Of a stretch of 64,000 bases of DNA, positions 24,851 to 34,392 are shown one piece after another. The notes beneath the pieces were generated by a model. That model did no database searches. It saw only the letters and a program-made list of their open reading frames with translations, and was not told the DNA's origin. Source of the stretch: Nitrososphaerota archaeon. Lineage in GTDB: Archaea > Thermoproteota > Nitrososphaeria > Nitrososphaerales > CADDZS01. Position numbers and translations under genes: made by a program. Every line of letters begins with the position of its first letter. Position 1 is the stretch's first letter. The DNA lies in contig JABDCJ010000005.1 of NCBI GenBank assembly GCA_013288145.1, positions 19,119 through 83,118 on the forward strand. The letters run 5' to 3'.

Positions 24851-26347
24851 TCAGTCGTCATGGGGCTTCGTCGGCGGGGGTGGGTCAGGTAATTGACTCA
24901 CTAATGTTGAATTATCCGCTTCTGGTCGTTTTGATTTTCTTGATCTAGACAACGGCCCAAAAAGGCTAGGAACAATTGCGGTCGCGTTGATTATGCCGAG
25001 CCAAAAATAAGTGGATTTCAAGCTCTGAACGAAGAGTTCCCTTCCTGAAGCTGAAATTGTTGCTGTATTTGACGCAATTAAGGAACTAACCGTTTGGTAG
25101 GGAAGTGTAAACGACATCAAGACTATAGCTAAATTCAAACTTACTACGTAACCTACGCTCCATAATGTAGTTCTGAAGGCAGAGGCAATCCCTCTTCTGT
25201 TTGCCGGCACGTTTCCCATGACTGAGCTCATGTTGGGAGATGCGAATATTCCTACACCTGCACCGAAGATTATCATGTAAATTACCGCCAGAATGTAGGA
25301 AGAGCTTGTGTTGAGAGTTGAAAAAAGAAAAAGGGCCGTACATTGAATTACGAGCCCCCCTACCGTAAATGGTGTTTGGCCTCGTCTGTCGGATAGTCTA
25401 CCACTCAGAGGACCGGTGGCAAGGAACGCAAACTCAAATGGAAGAATCAGAATCCCTGCTTGGAGCGGAGTCATTCCGATCCCGATCTGAAAATACAGGG
25501 AGATTATGAGCAACAGTGCTCCCCAAGCGGTTGCGTTTATCATTACTGCAATAGAGCCGCCGGTAAACTCTGGGATTTTCAGCAACGAGAGATCTAAGAG
25601 AGGATGATCTGTTTTAGTTTCCTGATAGGCAAAGAGAACCAAGGCTGCAAAACTGATCAGAAAGAAAAGCGTAACAACGTAAATGCTCGACGTGCCATAT
25701 GCTGCAAATGTTAGGGCAAGTAGCAAGCCGGTTATTGAAATCGTTATCAGTCCGAAACCCATCCAATCCATTGGTGCTGCAATGTCCAATGGAGCGATCT
25801 CCTTCAACTTTCCGCGAGACCAAAGTGTGCCGAAAATCCCAATGGGGACATTTATGAGAAATAGAAATCTCCAATCCAAAAAAGAAAGTATGACACCGCT
25901 AATTGTTAGCCCAGCCATCGAGCCGGCTCTGAAGGCTATCTGATTTAGCCCTACGGCAAATCCTAGCTCGTTTCTAGGAGTTGCGTCAACTATCAGTGTA
26001 GCGCTTACCGTTGTAAGAAACGCGGAACCAAATCCTTGGACCCCACGAAAAAAAATCACCTGGTCAGAGGATTGTGCTAAGCCTGTAAGAAGAGAGCCAA
26101 CCGTAAAAATCGTAAACCCGATATTATAAATTCGGACACGACCTATGATGTCTGCAGTTCGTCCGATGAACAAAACTGCGATGGTGGCACCGAAAACGTA
26201 CGCTTGAGTGAACCAGATTGCCTGTTCAGCGTCAGCGTTCAGCGCCCGAGCAACTTCTGGCAATCCTACGATGACTATTCTCGAATCAATCCCGGACATT
26301 ACGATTCCGACGGTCGTTACGAGTAAGACTGTCCACTTGTACTGCAA
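24851..26347 (-). CDS. MFS transporter, DHA2-like (14 TM)
   Basis: 498 residues from a TTG, with about 14 hydrophobic segments. Marks of the DHA2/EmrB-QacA drug:H+ family: the start VVTTVGIVMSGIDSRIVIVGLPEVA, motif A GRTADIIGRVRIYN, RGVQGFGSAFL (motif B-like Arg) and GxxxGP motif C region (AFRAGSMAGLTISGVI). C-terminal Pro-rich cytoplasmic tail. The role is likely export of drugs or metabolites driven by protons; cargo unknown. Confidence 0.88.
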   Translation of the reverse strand: MQYKWTVLLVTTVGIVMSGIDSRIVIVGLPEVARALNADAEQAIWFTQAYVFGATIAVLFIGRTADIIGRVRIYNIGFTIFTVGSLLTGLAQSSDQVIFFRGVQGFGSAFLTTVSATLIVDATPRNELGFAVGLNQIAFRAGSMAGLTISGVILSFLDWRFLFLINVPIGIFGTLWSRGKLKEIAPLDIAAPMDWMGFGLITISITGLLLALTFAAYGTSSIYVVTLFFLISFAALVLFAYQETKTDHPLLDLSLLKIPEFTGGSIAVMINATAWGALLLIISLYFQIGIGMTPLQAGILILPFEFAFLATGPLSGRLSDRRGQTPFTVGGLVIQCTALFLFSTLNTSSSYILAVIYMIIFGAGVGIFASPNMSSVMGNVPANRRGIASAFRTTLWSVGYVVSLNLAIVLMSFTLPYQTVSSLIASNTATISASGRELFVQSLKSTYFWLGIINATAIVPSLFGPLSRSRKSKRPEADNSTLVSQLPDPPPPTKPHDD

Positions 26348-26559
26348 TTTTTCTTGCGTTGCAACCTCTTACATTCGATACGTTTGTTAGCCTTCAGAGG
26401 ATCCAATGTACTTTATTTGACAGCTCAAATCATCTTGTTCGGATACTGGCGTGGCTTTTTCTTTATTGAATTGCCAAGCTCAAGATCTTCATAAGTGGAG
26501 AGGACTTTCCGTTGACTCTTTCGCTTTAAGAATGGAAAGTTAAAGGTTTAAACATTTTT

Positions 26560-27792
26560 TTGACCAGAAACGAAAGTACAAAGAAGAAAAAGACTCAGTA
26601 CTCTAATTTCATCGCCGTCTGGTCGAGTCAGACAACAGCTGCTATCCTGATTTTTACTATTCCGGCTCTTGCACCTATTCTTGTGACGAAGATCGCTCTA
26701 ACTGCCACACAAGTTGGAGAGCTCACCGGGATCATGTATGTTGGAATTTCAGGACTTTCGATTTTCATGAGTATCATCTCTGATTCTCTGGGTGTGAAAA
26801 GAGTTCTGATCGCAGGTCATCTGATCGAGGCAGTTTCAATCATCAGCGCTTCATATGCAAAGGATTTTTCCGGGCTGGCGATCTCCATTTTTGCCGTTGG
26901 GATAGGGTACAGTTCAATCACGCCTGTTACCAGTAAAGCAATCATGAACTGGTTTTCAAAAGAGCACAGGAGCTCAGTTATGGGACTCAAGCAAACAGGT
27001 ACAACGGTCGGGGGCACCATCGCAGGCGCTGTTCTGCCAGTGATAGGCGTCGCTTACGGGTCCGAAGCTGCGTTTGTTTCTGCCGGTATTCTCACGTTGT
27101 CAGGGATTGCGTTTGTTCTTGTGTACCAAGAATCGCCTCAGGTACGGACCGCACCAAAGGTGACGACCGACTTTGTTATGCGAGGATTGACTCTTTCTTT
27201 GAAGAATAAAGATCTTCTTTGGCTAGGAGGAGTGGGTTTCTTTTATGCAGCTGTTCAATCCATTGTCGTGACATACATCGCTCTTTTCACTCACACCGTC
27301 CTCGGATTCAATCCAGTTACTGCGGGGATTTTTCTCTCCCTGCTTAATTTTTCGGGAACAATCGCAAGGCCTGTTTATGGAGAGATCAGCGATCGCATTT
27401 TCCGAGGAAGCAGAATAAAAGATCTATTTTTGATTGCTTTGACTTCCTTCACTATGCTCCTGCTACTTTCCGCGATTCCAGTCAATAGCAGCTTCTGGCA
27501 GGTTGTGCCGATAATTGCCTTTCTTGGTTTCGGAGCTCTGGGCTGGAATGGAGTATTCTTGACCCTTGCCGGTGAATATTCCAGAGACGGCTACGAAGGT
27601 GTCGGAACTTCCGTTGCTTTTTCCGTGGCCATGACCGGACAGATAGTCGGGGCTCCATTATTCGGTCTTATCGTCGAGAGCACTTCGAGCTACACTTTGG
27701 GCTGGCAAGTCTTTGCTTTTGCCCTTCTTATAGCCGGCTCAATATTCGCGATTTCGAGGAGAAACCACGACCCGGGCAAAGCATCTCGGTGA
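26560..27792 (+). CDS. MFS transporter (12 TM)
   Basis: 410 residues from a TTG, twelve hydrophobic segments. Motif A-type loop ISDSLGVKRVLIAG lies between TM2 and TM3, the TM5 helix has KQTGTTVGGTIAGAVLP, and there is a central basic loop. It resembles the oxalate/formate- and nitrate/organic-anion-like MFS porters, but the substrate is not readable. It is unrelated in detail to the preceding DHA2 protein, so this is not a recent duplication. Its stop overlaps the open frame of the following RAM gene. Confidence 0.85.
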   Translation: MTRNESTKKKKTQYSNFIAVWSSQTTAAILIFTIPALAPILVTKIALTATQVGELTGIMYVGISGLSIFMSIISDSLGVKRVLIAGHLIEAVSIISASYAKDFSGLAISIFAVGIGYSSITPVTSKAIMNWFSKEHRSSVMGLKQTGTTVGGTIAGAVLPVIGVAYGSEAAFVSAGILTLSGIAFVLVYQESPQVRTAPKVTTDFVMRGLTLSLKNKDLLWLGGVGFFYAAVQSIVVTYIALFTHTVLGFNPVTAGIFLSLLNFSGTIARPVYGEISDRIFRGSRIKDLFLIALTSFTMLLLLSAIPVNSSFWQVVPIIAFLGFGALGWNGVFLTLAGEYSRDGYEGVGTSVAFSVAMTGQIVGAPLFGLIVESTSSYTLGWQVFAFALLIAGSIFAISRRNHDPGKASR

Positions 27793-27848
27793 TTAGGATT
27801 TCGTCTCGTAGTGACATTTATTGCCCCGTCGATATTTCTTCTGTGACC

Positions 27849-28079
27849 ATGACATCGGCTTGCATGCTGATTAGAACTGAGAAAGGGAAATATCAAGAAG
27901 TCGTGGATAGACTGAAGCAGGTTTCATCTGTGAAAAGCGCGTTTCCCGTTTTGGGGCGTTACGACATCGCGGCAGACATCGAAGTGGAAAATGCAACAGA
28001 GCTTGGAAAGGCGATCATGAAAGTAAACAAGTTGGCAGGAATCGTTTTTACCGAAACGATGCCAGAAATAGAGGAATAG
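27849..28079 (+). CDS. Stand-alone Lrp/AsnC RAM-domain protein
   Basis: 76 residues from MTSACMLIRT (27849); a GTG at 27789 overlapping the MFS stop would add 20 residues without domain character. Bare RAM fold: LIRTEKGKYQEVVDRLKQV, SAFPVLGRYDIAADIEVEN, IMKVNKLAGIVFTETM. No helix-turn-helix. First of a tandem RAM pair (gap 5 nt to the next gene). Together with the protein at 20259 this makes three bare RAM proteins in the window. Confidence 0.8.
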   Translation: MTSACMLIRTEKGKYQEVVDRLKQVSSVKSAFPVLGRYDIAADIEVENATELGKAIMKVNKLAGIVFTETMPEIEE

Positions 28080-28084
28080 AGAAA

Positions 28085-28306
28085 ATGAATGCCTGCATTC
28101 TTGTCAAGACCACACCCATTCAGACTAGCGATGTTTTACAAGCAGTTCAGAAGTTAGGCGGAGTTCGGAAAGCCTTCGTCGCTTACGGGAGATACGACCT
28201 CGTGGCCTTCGCTTCGATTCAGGACTACGCCGGAATAACCAAACTTACTGCTCAAGTCAATTCGCTTCCAGGAGTGCGAAGTACTGAAACTCTCGTGGAA
28301 GCATAA
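28085..28306 (+). CDS. Stand-alone Lrp/AsnC RAM-domain protein, tandem copy
   Basis: 73 residues. Same fold as its upstream neighbour (CILVKTT, AFVAYGRYDLVAFASI, VNSLPGVRSTETL) and clearly paralogous to it. The pair may form hetero-oligomers that sense an amino acid or related ligand. Co-transcription with the upstream MFS transporter is likely from the spacing, which suggests that the sensed ligand is connected to its cargo (inference). Confidence 0.8.
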   Translation: MNACILVKTTPIQTSDVLQAVQKLGGVRKAFVAYGRYDLVAFASIQDYAGITKLTAQVNSLPGVRSTETLVEA

Positions 28307-28313
28307 CAAGCGG

Positions 28314-29201
28314 TTACGAAGCCGTTAGTGACTTCGAGGACAGCGACTCGCTGGTAAGACTTTCGCATATCTTCCAGAGGCGTTTAGCCGTCGCTTCGTC
28401 ATAACTGATCGGATTGGCCATTTTCTCGCTTCTACCTCCGAAGTATTTTCCGGTTACGTTTTCAACGTCCGGTGAAGTGGCGAGGTAGATTGAAGTCTGC
28501 GCGCCCTTCTCCGGACCAGCCATAAACAGCTTCACAAATTTCGCCAAGAAGGCTAGAGCCGGATTGAGTCCGTGAGAACCCAGATCAGTCCTTATAACGC
28601 CAGGGTGAAGGAAATTAGCAGTAACACCTGTCCCTGCGAGTCGTCTCGAAAACTCGACTGTGGTCAGATTCAGTGCAAGCTTGCTCTGGCCATAGGTCTC
28701 GAACATGCTGGATCTCTTTTCGCGCTGCAAATTGTCGAAATCGATACTTGCGCCGTTTGTAGCTGCAGAGCTGACGTTGACAATTCTTGAAGGTTCAGTT
28801 GACTTTAGTTTCTCAAGAAGCAAGTTCGTCAATAAAAACGGAGCTAGGACATTTACAGCGAACATCGTTTCAATTCCATCAACAGTTAGCGTGCGTTTGT
28901 AATCACTAACTCCGGCGTTGTTCAACAATACGTCCAGTCGATCAAAACGTTCGTTGAACTGGAATACCAAGTCTCCTATCGATTTTTGCGAAGATAGGTC
29001 CGCTGGAAGATAGATTATTGTTGAATCAGTCTTCCCACTTTTTTCCTTTATTTCCGAAAATGCAGATCTGGCTTTGTCTGAATCGCGCATGACTGCGACA
29101 ACCGTTGCATCCATCTTAGCCAGCCCTACAGCAGTTGCTTTTCCAATTCCGGCACTCGTTCCTGTCACGAGGCAAACCTTGTCTTTCATGCTGTAGGACA
29201 T
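28314..29201 (-). CDS. Short-chain dehydrogenase (retinol-dehydrogenase-like SDR)
   Basis: 295 residues from MSYSMKDK (29201). NADP(H) site TGTSAGIGKAT, NNAG motif in LLNNAGVSDY, catalytic Ser in NVSSAA and YGQSK as the Tyr-x3-Lys pair, then a C-terminal substrate region with LHPGVIRTDLG. The overall length and the YGQSK/HPG pattern match the RDH/WWOX-like SDR branch acting on lipophilic carbonyls; the actual substrate is unknown. Convergent with the RAM pair. Confidence 0.85.
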   Translation of the reverse strand: MSYSMKDKVCLVTGTSAGIGKATAVGLAKMDATVVAVMRDSDKARSAFSEIKEKSGKTDSTIIYLPADLSSQKSIGDLVFQFNERFDRLDVLLNNAGVSDYKRTLTVDGIETMFAVNVLAPFLLTNLLLEKLKSTEPSRIVNVSSAATNGASIDFDNLQREKRSSMFETYGQSKLALNLTTVEFSRRLAGTGVTANFLHPGVIRTDLGSHGLNPALAFLAKFVKLFMAGPEKGAQTSIYLATSPDVENVTGKYFGGRSEKMANPISYDEATAKRLWKICESLTSESLSSKSLTAS

Positions 29202-29241
29202 TACAATCTCTCCGATCATCGCAGGAAGATTTTAAGATTGT

Positions 29242-29622
29242 TTAGGAGGAAGCCCCAGAAACTTCTGTGGTTAGCTCAGCTTGTTTTTCTTCGTCGGAGC
29301 TTTTCTGTGCGACTTGTTTTGTCATCCAGAGTTCAAAAGTGTCTGGAACAGACGACATTGATCTTTGCGCGACGACTTCCTTAGGCTTTTGCTTTTCGAT
29401 CCATATCTCAAACGTATCTTTGGGCAGAGCAGTTTCAGCCGGTTTTGAAACAGGATCTATAGATTCTCGCTTATTTTCAGCTTTCACTTGCTTTGCAATC
29501 CAAGCATCAAAGGTGTTTGTTGGCATTTTCAGAGGAGTCTTGGAAACGGTGCGCGCCGAGGAAGCAGCTTTTCTCGAAGATGCAGACTTTGACTTTTTCT
29601 TAGTAACTTTTGATTTCTTCAA
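29242..29622 (-). CDS. Lys-rich protein with three TFxxWxxKQ repeats
   Basis: 126 residues of an unrecognised type. The first ~32 residues are almost only Lys, Ser, Ala, Arg and Thr (a basic, histone-tail-like arm). Three copies of a short motif follow: TFDAWIAKQV (37-46), TFEIWIEKQK (70-79) and TFELWMTKQV (95-104), separated by charged, Pro-containing linkers. The tail is acidic. Each motif would form a short amphipathic helix with an invariant Trp. A nucleic-acid- or surface-binding linear-motif protein is possible, but this is inference only. The gene ends 41 nt before the SDR start on the same strand. Confidence 0.7.
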   Translation of the reverse strand: MKKSKVTKKKSKSASSRKAASSARTVSKTPLKMPTNTFDAWIAKQVKAENKRESIDPVSKPAETALPKDTFEIWIEKQKPKEVVAQRSMSSVPDTFELWMTKQVAQKSSDEEKQAELTTEVSGASS

Positions 29623-29793
29623 AATGGGACAAGTACTTCTGTCCTAACAGCCTGAAGATATGCTTTGTTGTTTGGCTTTACCCTCAAGTCATATCGAGCA
29701 GAGATTGTTGAGTCGAAATGGTGCTCAGATTTCGCGAAGAAAATGTCTGAAGAAATCTTTTACAGGCAAGAGGAGAGACGGAGTTCGATCAAG

Positions 29794-30831
29794 ATGAAAG
29801 CTGTTGCAAAGACTCGGAAGGAACCGGGGCTTCAAGTAATAGACACCGATCCAGACAAGATCAGCGAGAACGAAATCCTGCTCAGAATGAAAACAGCTTC
29901 GATTTGTGGAAGCGATCTGGGATTCTACAATTACACGCCAGCTTACCAGAAGTTCGCAAAGGTTCCAACGATCATGGGTCACGAGTTTGCTGGGGAAATA
30001 GCCGAAGTGGGAGACGCCGTCCGGGGCTATTCGGTTGGCGATCGTGTCTCCGTTGAATCTGTATTGTACTGTGGAAAATGCAAGTTTTGCCGTAGTGGGG
30101 CAACCAACATCTGTCAAAGCTTTACGGTGTTTGGAATGCACCGAAATGGTGCTTTTGCCGAATTTGTTTCGGTCGATCAGAAGTACCTCCACAAGCTTCC
30201 TGATGAAGTCTCATTTCTCGAGGCTGGCGTCGTAGAGCCACTTTCTGTCATCGTGAATGCTTTTGAAGACGTCTCAGCGCCGATACGGTCGGATAGTACA
30301 GCCTGCGTAATTGGACCGGGTCCGCTCGGCCTGTTTTCTGCAGAGGTGCTCCGAGCAAAAGGAGTACGGGACTTGCTATTGATGGGAATTGCAATTGATG
30401 AATATAGGCTGGAGCTTGCAAGGAAAAAACTCTCGTTTGATGCAATGAATACTGAATTCGAGGTATCGAATGACAAAATGAAAGGTATGACAGATGGCTA
30501 TGGATTTGACACCGTGGTTGTCGCAGCGGGTGCACCCGCGGCGCTGAAATCTGCCATACCACTCGTGTCCAAGGGAGGACAGATCATTCTCATCGGAATC
30601 TTTCCAGAGGACGTTGCGTTGCCTGCGTCAGACCTTGTTCGCAGACAAATCTCTATGAGAGGTTCCTATGGATCCGCGTGGAAACATTACGAGGAAGCAA
30701 TCCGGCTTTTGAAACAGAAGCTCGTTAGAGCGGATGCTATCGTCAGCCATCAATTCAATTTAGAGCAGGGCGAGGAAGCATTCCAGATGGCGAAGGCAAA
30801 GACGGGATCTAAAGTCCAGTTCAAGAACTGA
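29794..30831 (+). CDS. Zinc-dependent MDR alcohol/polyol dehydrogenase
   Basis: 345 residues from MKAVAKTR (29794); an open frame from 29665 adds 43 residues that look non-coding. Catalytic zinc ligands Cys in SICGSD and His-Glu in GHEFAGE; structural zinc site CGKCKFCRSGATNIC; NAD(P) site in CVIGPGPLGLFSAEV. This is the threonine/sorbitol/glucose dehydrogenase branch of the medium-chain family, oxidising a polyol or hydroxy-acid carbon. It is the first gene of the catabolic island and divergent from the Lys-rich protein. Confidence 0.88.
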   Translation: MKAVAKTRKEPGLQVIDTDPDKISENEILLRMKTASICGSDLGFYNYTPAYQKFAKVPTIMGHEFAGEIAEVGDAVRGYSVGDRVSVESVLYCGKCKFCRSGATNICQSFTVFGMHRNGAFAEFVSVDQKYLHKLPDEVSFLEAGVVEPLSVIVNAFEDVSAPIRSDSTACVIGPGPLGLFSAEVLRAKGVRDLLLMGIAIDEYRLELARKKLSFDAMNTEFEVSNDKMKGMTDGYGFDTVVVAAGAPAALKSAIPLVSKGGQIILIGIFPEDVALPASDLVRRQISMRGSYGSAWKHYEEAIRLLKQKLVRADAIVSHQFNLEQGEEAFQMAKAKTGSKVQFKN

Positions 30832-30861
30832 ATTAGACCACCTCAATCAAGCGTCCAACTT

Positions 30862-31992
30862 CTAGCCTTCATAGCGGTACTTCTCGACAACACTCTCGTC
30901 CAGAGTAATCCCCAATCCAGGCTTTTCAGGGATCTCGACAAGGCCCTTGGAATTGACTTCGAATTTTTCTTTCGTTAGAAACTTCTTCAAGGGAGAGTCT
31001 GACTGCGGCATCTCGCAGAGCGGCGAGTTCGGGCATGCAGCCGAAAGATGAATGCTAGCAGCGAGTCCAATATTGGTCTTGAAGCTGTGAGGAATGCAAA
31101 GTACCCCCCGGTCATTCGCAAGATCTGCCACGCGCTTTGTTTCGGTCAGTCCGCCGGCTCGGGAAACGTCCGGCTGGACGACGTCAACTTGCCCCCTGTC
31201 CATGAGGTCGATGAACATGAATCGTGAAGTCTGCTCTTCGCCGGCCGCGATCTTTATCGACGTGGAAGCTGAGAGCTTGGCGTAGCCTTCAAGATTGTCC
31301 GGGTGCAATGCCGCTTCGATGAAATAAACATCGAAAGGCTCCATCAAGCCCGCAAACTTGATCGCTCCCTTCGTGTCGAACGACATGCAGACATCAAGCG
31401 CAATTTCGATCTTATCCCCAAGTTCCTCTCGGGCAAGTTTGACGTATTCAACGGCTTTTTCGTTGTCGATGCCGATGGGTTCACACTGGAATTTTACGGC
31501 GGTGAATTTCTGCTTCAATACAAGCTTATTGCACTTTTCAATAACTTCATCGCGAGTCTTTGCAAATGGATAGATGCTCGAATATGGTCTGACAGTTCCC
31601 GAGCCGTTCCCACCGAGCAGCCTGTAAACCGGCACTTTGTAGTATTTACCGGCGAGATCCCAGAGAGCTATATCGATCCCGCTTAGAGTGTTCAATGCTA
31701 GCCCCCGTCTGCCATAAAGAATCGAACCTTGGTAGAGTTTTTCCCACAGGTATCCGATGTTCAGCGGATTTTCTCCGATGAGCAATTGTTCAAGGCCCTT
31801 CGCCCAAGAATGTGAGAGCGGTGCCTTGATCAAAGCCTTTACAACGGTCGGTGGAGCATCGACTTCTCCAATTCCGAAAATTCCGTTTTCGTCAGTTTCG
31901 ATTCTTACAATGAGGTCGTCCTGGGTTCCATCAGTGACGTCACGGACTTCAGGTAATCTCAAAACTATTGGTTCGATTTTTGTAATTTTCAA
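30862..31992 (-). CDS. Enolase-superfamily sugar-acid dehydratase (mandelate racemase/MLE family)
   Basis: 376 residues, full length. N-terminal capping domain to ~residue 125, then the barrel: AVKFQ (base strand), metal ligands Asp in IALDVCMSFD, Glu in YFIEAAL and Glu in IAAGEEQ, and the catalytic His in CIPHSFKTNIG with an Asp on VVQPDVSRAGG. The His-Asp dyad points to the mandelate racemase/sugar-acid dehydratase group (galactonate, rhamnonate, gluconate and similar) rather than muconate cycloisomerase. Expected product: a 2-keto-3-deoxy sugar acid. Convergent with the MDR dehydrogenase, a natural preceding step. Confidence 0.85.
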   Translation of the reverse strand: MKITKIEPIVLRLPEVRDVTDGTQDDLIVRIETDENGIFGIGEVDAPPTVVKALIKAPLSHSWAKGLEQLLIGENPLNIGYLWEKLYQGSILYGRRGLALNTLSGIDIALWDLAGKYYKVPVYRLLGGNGSGTVRPYSSIYPFAKTRDEVIEKCNKLVLKQKFTAVKFQCEPIGIDNEKAVEYVKLAREELGDKIEIALDVCMSFDTKGAIKFAGLMEPFDVYFIEAALHPDNLEGYAKLSASTSIKIAAGEEQTSRFMFIDLMDRGQVDVVQPDVSRAGGLTETKRVADLANDRGVLCIPHSFKTNIGLAASIHLSAACPNSPLCEMPQSDSPLKKFLTKEKFEVNSKGLVEIPEKPGLGITLDESVVEKYRYEG

Positions 31993-32088
31993 ATTGGACT
32001 GAGGTCAGTATGTTAGGCCGGATTCTTTTAACAATTGATTGAAGAAACATCTCGAGCTAGCAAGAACTTGGATTCATGCGATCTGGAT

Positions 32089-33288
32089 CTAATCCAAATC
32101 TCGCGGGTAAGTCGAGATTCTTTCACAGCCTTTTTTCGTAACGACAAAGGCGTCCTCGATCCGTATGCCCCCGGTGTCTTCAGTGTAAACCCCCGGTTCG
32201 ACTACGACGACGCTCCCGTCTTCAATCTGATCTTCTGAATTTGGGAGAAACCAAGGAGCTTCTTGATCGTCCAGGCCCAGAGCGTGCCCGGCGTGATGAA
32301 TCAATCTCGGATAACCAGCATTGGTAATCTCCTCATTCACAGCGGCGTAGACTTCCTTTCCTTTCGTTCCCGGTTTCATTACCTCTACCGCTCGATCTAG
32401 GGCTCGCGAAAGTGTTTCCGCCACTTTCTCCTGTTTCCCGGATGGTTTCTTTCCAATCACAAACGATCTGCAAAGGTCCGACCAGTAATTGTTGTATGAT
32501 GTTTGAAGGTCCAGAATGATGGTATCACCTCTCTTGAATTTGCGATCGCTTGCCACCCCGCCGACTTGGAGCGATCTTTCCCCGGAGGCATAATCGCCCA
32601 TTATCAAGGCGAACGGCCCGAATTTCTCGAAGGATTTGAAATTAACCCTTCGGTAGACATCGAGTTCTGTTTTTCCGACTTTAGCATTCTTTTGGGCAAT
32701 CTTGTAAGCAAAATCGACCATACTCGTAGCTGACTTTAGATTCTCAATCTCGTCTGCACCCTTTGATTTCCGCATTGAAAGGAGACTCTTCGAAATGTCA
32801 ACGGTTTCCGGAGCTCCATCTCCATTTGTGATAACTGCTCTAAATATTTCGGGAAGGTTCCATTCTTCGATACCTAGGCGTCGGAGGCCTGAGCGTTGTT
32901 TTTTGATCCACTTTTGAAAGTCGGTCGCAATTACGTCCGCATAAGCGATCATCCTTTCGTTTAGATCATAGTCGACGTAGGTCGAGATTTCACCGTCAAA
33001 AACTAGTTCAAGCGAATTCTTTCCAGCGGGCCCTTCTACCCATGGGTTTGAGATCTCTCCCTGGCCTAAGAAGATAGAGGATTCGGCAGTCTCGTTGATT
33101 GAAAGAAAGGATGTCGTTCGAGGTCCCTTCATCAATGTCAGGTACATGTTAAGGTTCGAAGGGAACCCCGTAAAATAGAAGATGTGCTTCGGGTTTGATA
33201 TGAGCGCGAGGTCGACGTTCTTTTCTTTCAGCTGACTAGCAAATAATTCACGCCTTTCTTTCGGAGTATCCTTTCCTCTTTTTGGCAA
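32089..33288 (-). CDS. M24 metallopeptidase (Xaa-Pro dipeptidase/creatinase fold)
   Basis: 399 residues from a TTG. N-terminal creatinase domain to ~residue 165, then the pita-bread catalytic domain with the five metal ligands visible: Asp in ILDLQ, Asp in YWSDLCR, His in HHAGHALGL, Glu in VVEPGVY and Glu in GIRIEDAF. This set fits Xaa-Pro aminopeptidase/prolidase or a creatinase-like C-N hydrolase. Placed in a sugar/amino-acid catabolic cluster, a small-peptide or amidino substrate is possible. Cytoplasmic. Confidence 0.85.
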   Translation of the reverse strand: MPKRGKDTPKERRELFASQLKEKNVDLALISNPKHIFYFTGFPSNLNMYLTLMKGPRTTSFLSINETAESSIFLGQGEISNPWVEGPAGKNSLELVFDGEISTYVDYDLNERMIAYADVIATDFQKWIKKQRSGLRRLGIEEWNLPEIFRAVITNGDGAPETVDISKSLLSMRKSKGADEIENLKSATSMVDFAYKIAQKNAKVGKTELDVYRRVNFKSFEKFGPFALIMGDYASGERSLQVGGVASDRKFKRGDTIILDLQTSYNNYWSDLCRSFVIGKKPSGKQEKVAETLSRALDRAVEVMKPGTKGKEVYAAVNEEITNAGYPRLIHHAGHALGLDDQEAPWFLPNSEDQIEDGSVVVVEPGVYTEDTGGIRIEDAFVVTKKGCERISTYPRDLD

Positions 33289-33384
33289 TACATTCTTCCG
33301 ACAATTGGCAGATGCATGATAAGTATTTTCGTAGACCGAAAGATCAAGGCGATTCTCGGTCGCTTGTCAAAAATGGATCTCTGT

Positions 33385-34392
33385 CTATATTTCGCGTTTA
33401 CGAAGTTCAGCCCGGATCCTTGCCTCTAATCCGGCTGTCGTTAGACCATAGTGCTGGTAGAGGTGATATGGAGCACCGATAATGGCATACTCGTTGGGTG
33501 GGAAGCCTATTCGGACAAGCCGCACCCCGCTCAACTGAGAATCTACAATTTCATCCGCGACGGCTGTTGCGACGCCACTTCGCGTGTTATGGTCTTCAGC
33601 GACAAAGGCAAGAGGAGTTTTGTCAAGTATTGACAAAAGTGATTTCCTATCAATCGGAAGTACTGTGTGTAGATCGGCAACTGCAATATCGATCCCATCC
33701 TGAGCCAGTTTCTTCGCTGCTTCGAGCGCTGGATGGACCATCATTCCGTTAGCAAAAATCACCGCGTCCTTGCCTTCTCGGAGGAGCTGGATCTTGTCGA
33801 ATTGCCAGGCATCTCCAGGATGATAGACATCAGGATCGTCGCCTCCACCGAGCCGGAAGTAAATCGGTCCTTCCAGATCCACAGTCTGGCGAATTGCATG
33901 TTCAAGACTATACGAATCGGCCGGGCAAATAATTTTCATGTTCGCCATTGATCTCATAATTCCAATGTCCTCGGTCGCGTGATGGCTCGTTCCGTAATAG
34001 CCAAGCGAAATACCTGCGTGGTGTGAAAGCAACCTAACAGGCATGTTCGGATACGCAAGATCGGTCCTGATTTGTTCACAGCAAAGTATTCCCAGGAAAG
34101 AAGCGAATGTCCCAATGTACGGAATGTATCCAACGGAAGCAAGCCCTGCTGACGCACTGACCATATTGTGCTCAGCAATTCCCATGTTGAAGTATCTCTC
34201 TGGGTGTTTCTCCGCAAACTCGATAGTCCTGTTGGCGTGTCCAAGGTCGGCATTCATGATCACGATCCTGTCATCTTTGTCGGCAATGTCTGCTAAAACC
34301 TGACCCGCTACAAAAGATCGCGTTTGACTAGAAAGAGTTCCCAGGTGCCAGGAATCCTTGTCCTGGAATTTAATGTCAGTAACTGAAGTCAA
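33385..34392 (-). CDS. Transketolase C-terminal subunit
   Basis: 335 residues from a TTG (34392) whose last two bases overlap the stop of the N-terminal subunit gene. Pyrimidine-binding domain: VIMNADLGHANRT, MGIAEHNMVSASAGLA (the Glu that activates ThDP), SHHATEDIGIMRSM, and the C-terminal domain with VAVADLHTVLPID. It forms the half of transketolase that completes the ThDP site with the partner encoded upstream. Split transketolases are typical of archaea and of some catabolic operons. Confidence 0.9.
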   Translation of the reverse strand: MTSVTDIKFQDKDSWHLGTLSSQTRSFVAGQVLADIADKDDRIVIMNADLGHANRTIEFAEKHPERYFNMGIAEHNMVSASAGLASVGYIPYIGTFASFLGILCCEQIRTDLAYPNMPVRLLSHHAGISLGYYGTSHHATEDIGIMRSMANMKIICPADSYSLEHAIRQTVDLEGPIYFRLGGGDDPDVYHPGDAWQFDKIQLLREGKDAVIFANGMMVHPALEAAKKLAQDGIDIAVADLHTVLPIDRKSLLSILDKTPLAFVAEDHNTRSGVATAVADEIVDSQLSGVRLVRIGFPPNEYAIIGAPYHLYQHYGLTTAGLEARIRAELRKREI

